A program made the translations under genes and the position numbers. DNA of 64,000 nt from Blastomyces gilchristii SLH14081 (lineage: Eukaryota > Ascomycota > Eurotiomycetes > Onygenales > Ajellomycetaceae), in NCBI RefSeq assembly GCF_000003855.2, contig NW_003101682.1, positions 7,757,551 through 7,821,550 of the forward strand, given 5' to 3'. Positions within the stretch are counted from its first letter, which is position 1; each line of letters opens with the position of its first letter. Below the pieces are notes generated by a model. The model saw only the letters and a list, made by a program, of their open reading frames with translations, had not been told where the DNA came from and did not search any database. This document shows, in pieces, positions 59,400 to 64,000 of this stretch.

Positions 59400-59707
59400 T
59401 GTTGTATAGTAACAGTTATTAATCAATTGACAGCAAATATACTACACATGATACAAAGAAATAGATGAGTTTTTCTGCTGACTATATAGATCTTTCTTTT
59501 TTCATCTTCATTCAAATTAAATATATGATAAGTGAGTTTCTTATATATTGATTTGAAATGTGAAAAATGTAGTTAATAAGTGACTTACAGATCTCTCATC
59601 ATATTTCATTCTATATATGAAATTCCCTGTAAAAGTGATGTGTTTTAGAGATAAAGCTAACAGTAGTGACAGGATTTTTTGAAAAGATTTCTCTCTCTTA
59701 TGACACA
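59400..59707 (-). repeat. Gypsy-B 3' LTR (inferred)
   Basis: 308 bp from TGTTGTATAG to TTATGACACA on the plus strand; in the coding sense TGTGTCATAAG to CTATACAACA, directly downstream of the polypurine tract and with an internal ATATATAAG box. The partner LTR lies outside the window, so the boundaries rest on TG..CA ends and the polypurine tract only. Confidence 0.55.
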
Positions 59708-59810
59708 TTTTTCTTCCCTCTCTCTCATCTGTAATAGTGAGTGCATGAGAGCATCATTCTTAGAAGATAATAAGAGACTTATTCTGACATTTTCTAGTGA
59801 GTAAATATCT

Positions 59811-62800
59811 TCATGATGCGGCTGCGGCCTCCATGATCATTAAGAAAGCCAGGTTGAAGGCAGTGATGTCAATGAGCTGTGGAAGCACTGCTCTCATTGT
59901 CACATCTTCTTCTGCTTCTCTTGTGACCACAGTGGTAGTTGCTGTGCCTTGCAGTGAGATGTCATCTCTTCTATCAGTCAGTGTGTCTGTGTCTGGTCTG
60001 TCCCCTGCCTTCTCTGCCACTGTTGTAATGCTGCCCCCCTCTCAAGTCAATACAGTGATGTATGACCCTGTGTGATCATTTGAAGAGAAACCTGGAAAGA
60101 GCTTGATTTCAGAAACAGTGACTCTGAGAAGCTCAATCTGTAGTTTCTCTCTCACAGCATGCCTGAGCCCTGCTCAGAATACTGCTGAGTTGAGTCTGCA
60201 GAGTTCTGTGATTTCTTCATCTTCTCTCTGTAAGAAGGCTCTGATGCAGTCTCTGACCAGCACTACTACTTGTCTACACTATGTTAAGCAGCTGAAGAAG
60301 AGAGGGATTTTATATATCTGTCTCTTCTCTCACTCTCATTATTTTTATTGCACTTATAACAATGACTCCTGTCTCTCTGTAAGTATTATCTCACAGAAAG
60401 ACATTGTGTTAACTCTGATAAGAAGTCTAGATGCTCAAGCAGTACAGAGTAAGAGTCTCAGAGCTTTAAGTATTGATGAATTCTGTCAAGACTGAGAAGA
60501 TCTTTCTTACTCATCTGTAAAAGAAGATGAAAGTGTGAATCTCTGAGATGAAAAAACATCTCAGAATAACTGATCTTAAGAAGAGATTAACTGATACTGC
60601 TGTTGAAAGTACTATGAAGATTAATCACTGATTAAAGAGAATCTCACTTTCAATTGAAGTAGATGACTGAGATGTTTTATAAGTTAATAAATTAATATTT
60701 TTATATATTTCTCATACTCTTCTGCAGTACTGCAGCACTAACTTCTCAGCAGATAAAGATATCAGTATCAGAGACTTCAACAGTGAAGAATGAGTTTGAT
60801 AAGAGTGTGATTATTGATAAGTAGACTCTGATCTCTCTTTTTACTTTTTCAGTGAGCTGTGACTCTATTAGAATAGCAGTGATCTGTGAATTGATAATAT
60901 TAATCTTTTTATTGATTTTCAATATCTCTTTTCTCTAACTGCTTCAGGAATTTTACACTTGTATAGTCTTATTAAACTTCTAAAAAACTCTTTAAGAGAA
61001 AATAGAAGAAGAGTGCTACAGAGTCTATAAGATACTGACTTATTATTATAAGATTATCTCTAAAAAACTCTTTGAGAAAAATAAGAAGTCTTAAGTAGCA
61101 TTTCTTACTCAACATCTCTGATGTATAATAGAGTAGTCTCTACTAGCTGTCTTATAGCTTACAATCTCTTTCTCAGTATTTTTTAAATACTCAAGCAGTT
61201 TTCATGAATTCTCTGACAATGAATAATCTTCTCATTTAATAAGATATTGAAGCTTGCTGTAATATATTCACTTATTCAATATTTTCTTTATAAGATATTC
61301 AGTATCACTCTCAATCTTAATATTATTCAGCTGAGACAGCTCTGTCTCAGAGTATTACTTATAGAGCTTCAAATAGAAAATATGAAAAATAGAATAAATT
61401 GATTTCAATTCTGTGAGTAATTTCAACTCATATATCTACTTACTTATCACTTTTATTACTGAGAAAGATTCTAGTCATCACTCACTGAGCTTCTTATACA
61501 GTCTTATTATCTTGATATTCTTTGCTGAAAGTAGTACTTAATTCTCTATCAAGAACTTTATTGAAAGATGTTTTCAATTATAGTATTTCATCTGTTACTT
61601 CTGAACACAGTGAATGCTTTTCACTGTTTTCTCATGAATTTTGTTTAAAAGTTTCAATCTTACTTTTACTTCTAGCACTGAGAGATACTTCATTCTCTGT
61701 ATCTATTCAACATTCTAACTATCTATTCTCTTCTTTGAAATGTTGTCTGTGATGTCACTGAATAATGAAGAATTATATTCATAACAAGTATAGAAAGAAG
61801 ATATCTTTAAAATTACATTCTTTACATTGTTATATATAAATTCAGTGATTAGAAGATGTTTGAGTTAATCATTCTGATAATATAAATAGAATACTTAAAG
61901 ATGCTGTTCTAGTGTCTGATTCTAGCATTCAGTCTGATCATCTGTCTGTAAATGAAATGCAGTACTGAGAAGATATCTTATTATAAAATGATAGTAAAAA
62001 GCTGATCAGTATTTGCTGATGAAGAGAGATTCTCAATCTATTATTAATAATTTCAGAGCACTGTGATCACAAATGATAATATCTAAAAATAGGTCAGTCA
62101 ATTCAGAGGCTTTAATCTTTTTATAAGTAGAGATATATCTGATTATCTTTGTGAAGTGATTAACAATGATTAAAATTAAGTCATATTCTTTGACTCTTGT
62201 TGACTTCAGCAGATCAACTATGAAATTCATCAATAGATTCTGTCATGAGTTCTTTGAAACAGGCAGTGATATCAACTTATTATATTGCTTATATCATGAG
62301 ATCTTTATTCTTTGACAGATATTATAAGTCTCAATATACTCTTTAATATCTGTCTGAAGCTTCTCTTAAATATATTTATATTTTAGAAGCTTCTCAGTCT
62401 TCTCTAATCTGAAGTGCTCTATATGAGAATTATTATAATGAATTCTCAATAACTTCTGATGCATCACTCTGCTATGAGAGACAAAGACTGAATTATTCAG
62501 CAGTAGAAGTTCACATTCTTCTAGTTATCAGTGACTTGATTTCTTAGCAGCACTGCCCTGCTCAGAGTCTGTCTCTTTCAAGTTCAAATCAGATGCTTTC
62601 TTCTTCAACTTCTGAATTCAAGCTGTAGTAGAGATGTCTCTCTTCTGTAACTTATCAATAAATTTTAAAAGTAGTCAGATTGAAAGATTGTAGATTATTT
62701 TATTCTTTATCAATTCAATGATTGTAAGATATAATATAAGAAGCTTATAATCTTCAGTGTCAGTTCTCTGCAGAGATCTGAGTTTTCTTCCACCTTCTAT

Positions 62801-64000
62801 ACTGAGTCACACAGCTGTCTTATCAGTGCTGTTTCTGAGCTTCAGAGAATCTCAACCCTCTGCAGCCAGCTTCTTCTACAGTGATGACAGAGATTCTTTT
62901 ATAGAATTCTTCTTCACATCAATGATATTATAATTGAGCTGTTTAAATAATATATTAGTAGAATTAAGCTGATCTGAACAGTATTAGATATAGAAATCAT
63001 ACTCTGAAAGCAGCTCTGCTCACCTGACTTGATATTCTGTCAAGCTCTTTGTTATCAAGAAATAATGCAGATTTATATAATCAGTGAGAACTTGCACTGA
63101 GTACTTACTACTCTGAAGATAATGTCATCAGATCTTAAAGAATTCAATAATTACTAACATCTTCTGATCATGAATATTATATCTTCTCTGTATGAGTGAT
63201 AACTTCTTGAAGAAGAAGATCACTGATCTTCATTTACAGTGTCTTATAGACTCTGTAAAAAAGTCTTCTCTCACAGACAATTCATTATCTGTTTCTTCAG
63301 AAATAATTATTCTCTGATTCTTTCAATGTTGAAAGATCTTCAGTGTCAACTGTGAAAAGATTTCACAGACTTCATTTCTGAATACATCAGTCTCACACTG
63401 ACTGAGTAAGTCAGAATTAAAGTGATTCAGTATCATAGCATCTGTGAAAGCTTGTTTCAATTTCACAAATGCCTGCACAGTATCTTGAATGAGAATAAAC
63501 AGTTCTATTTTTCTATCTTTTACACTTCTCTTTAACAGATCTGTAAGAGGAGCAGTAATCTGTGAATATGTATAGATGAATTGTCTGTAGAAATTCACAA
63601 ATTCTAGAAATATCTGCATCTCATGATACATCTGCAGCACTGGCCAGTTCTCAATGACAGAGACTCAGCTTCTGTTCATTGAAATGTCATTCATCTCAAT
63701 AATATAATCTAAGAAATCAATCTTCTGCATGTAGAATGAGTATTTTTCAGTGTTTGTATAGAGTTAATACTGTCTCAAGTGACTTAATACTTCTTAAACA
63801 TGAGTATCATGTTCTTTCTCTGTTTTTGAGAAGATTAGAATGTTGTTTAAGTATACTATACAGAAGATATTAACAAGGCCTCACAGTGTCTTATTTATAT
63901 AGATCTGAAAGATGACTGAAGTATTATAAAGATTAAAAGATAAAACAAGATATTTAAAATTGCTGTACTTGATATGAAAAGCTGTTTTTCAAACATTGTC
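59811..64000 (-). pseudogene. Gypsy-B pol (RT, RNase H, integrase, C-terminal extension), broken and partial
   Basis: Minus strand from the window edge: RT fragment (KTAFHIKYSNFKYLV at the edge; YLNNILIFS near 63,850, canonical YLDDILIYS, so both Asp are changed), RT end 63640-63323 (FVNFYRQFIYTYSQITAPLT), RNase H about 63,300-62,900, integrase zinc finger near 62,320 (ICQRIKIS) and integrase core 62233-62033 (MMNFIVDLLKST, LIIVNHFTKIIRYI). A long C-terminal part of unclear function follows and ends with a readable stretch (EAEEDVTMRAVLPQLIDITA) at a stop at 59811, about 100 bp before the polypurine tract. No chromodomain was seen. Confidence 0.72.

Larger units (their letters stand above)
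59400..64000 (-). mobile_element. Gypsy-B, second Ty3/Gypsy family, truncated by window edge
   Basis: Minus-oriented element distinct from Gypsy-1 to -5. 3' LTR 59400-59707, then a long polypurine tract on the minus strand (GAGAGAGAGGGAAGAAAAA, about 59,726-59,708), then pol with integrase, RNase H and RT. It leaves the window within RT. CpG sites are depleted, but many CpC, CpA, GG and CC remain, so it is milder in mutation than the left block. The left TSD candidate is TCTTT (59395-59399); the partner is outside. Confidence 0.75.

Noticed and set aside
59797..60495. Plus-strand open frames of 92 and 130 codons
   Set aside because: The minus strand fits better as the C-terminal part of Gypsy-B pol because it ends at a stop just before the polypurine tract; the long plus frames reflect Ser/Thr-rich antisense translation.

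Overview
The window looks like nuclear DNA of a filamentous ascomycete, most plausibly of the Eurotiomycetes (Onygenales or Eurotiales). The reasons are short spliceosomal introns of 55-87 bp, a CENP-O kinetochore gene and an SLC33-type transporter of fungal type, Tad1-type LINEs, Fot1/pogo transposons, and very AT-rich blocks of repeats full of C-to-T and G-to-A transitions of the kind made by repeat-induced point mutation (RIP). The species is an inference; large AT-rich, Gypsy-packed tracts beside gene islands are typical of Ajellomycetaceae such as Blastomyces.

Layout. 1-40,254 is an AT-rich graveyard of nested transposons with no intact gene. Target-site duplications (TSDs) let the nest be unpacked. 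LINE A (+, entering from the left edge and ending near 25,488) was split by Gypsy-1 (-, 1946-23392, TSD TGAGT). Gypsy-1 received the full-length LINE B (-, 2713-10855, 13-bp TSD), which carries a hAT-like MITE (9880-10385), and Gypsy-2 (-, 12255-19962, TSD CATAG), which carries the 5'-truncated LINE C (12342-14325). To the right lie a tRNA-like relic, a pol-less Gypsy-5 fragment, an unclassified retroelement X split by Gypsy-3 (29068-35442, TSD AGATA) and MITEs, and a decayed Fot1-like transposon (38166-40298).

40,255-54,376 is a gene island of ordinary base composition: a coiled-coil protein of unknown function, a CENP-O/Mcm21 homologue, a secreted protein of unknown function, a decayed GNAT acetyltransferase and an acetyl-CoA transporter of the SLC33A1 family. 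These look like independent housekeeping or accessory genes, not a cluster. A 706-bp non-autonomous element with perfect 38-bp terminal inverted repeats sits between the secreted-protein gene and the GNAT pseudogene.

54,377-64,000 returns to AT-rich repeats: MITE copies, Gypsy-4, a second copy of X, and a second Gypsy family (Gypsy-B, -) that runs off the right edge inside its reverse transcriptase.

The strongest general observation is the mutation signature. Comparing MITE copies shows C-to-T loss mainly at CpG and CpC (and GpG on the other strand), with CpA largely spared except in the worst-hit copies, unlike the CpA preference of classical Neurospora RIP. Almost every retroelement reading frame is broken by this process, often through TGG-to-TGA/TAG changes. 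All splice models, domain limits and family names come from reading the sequence only.
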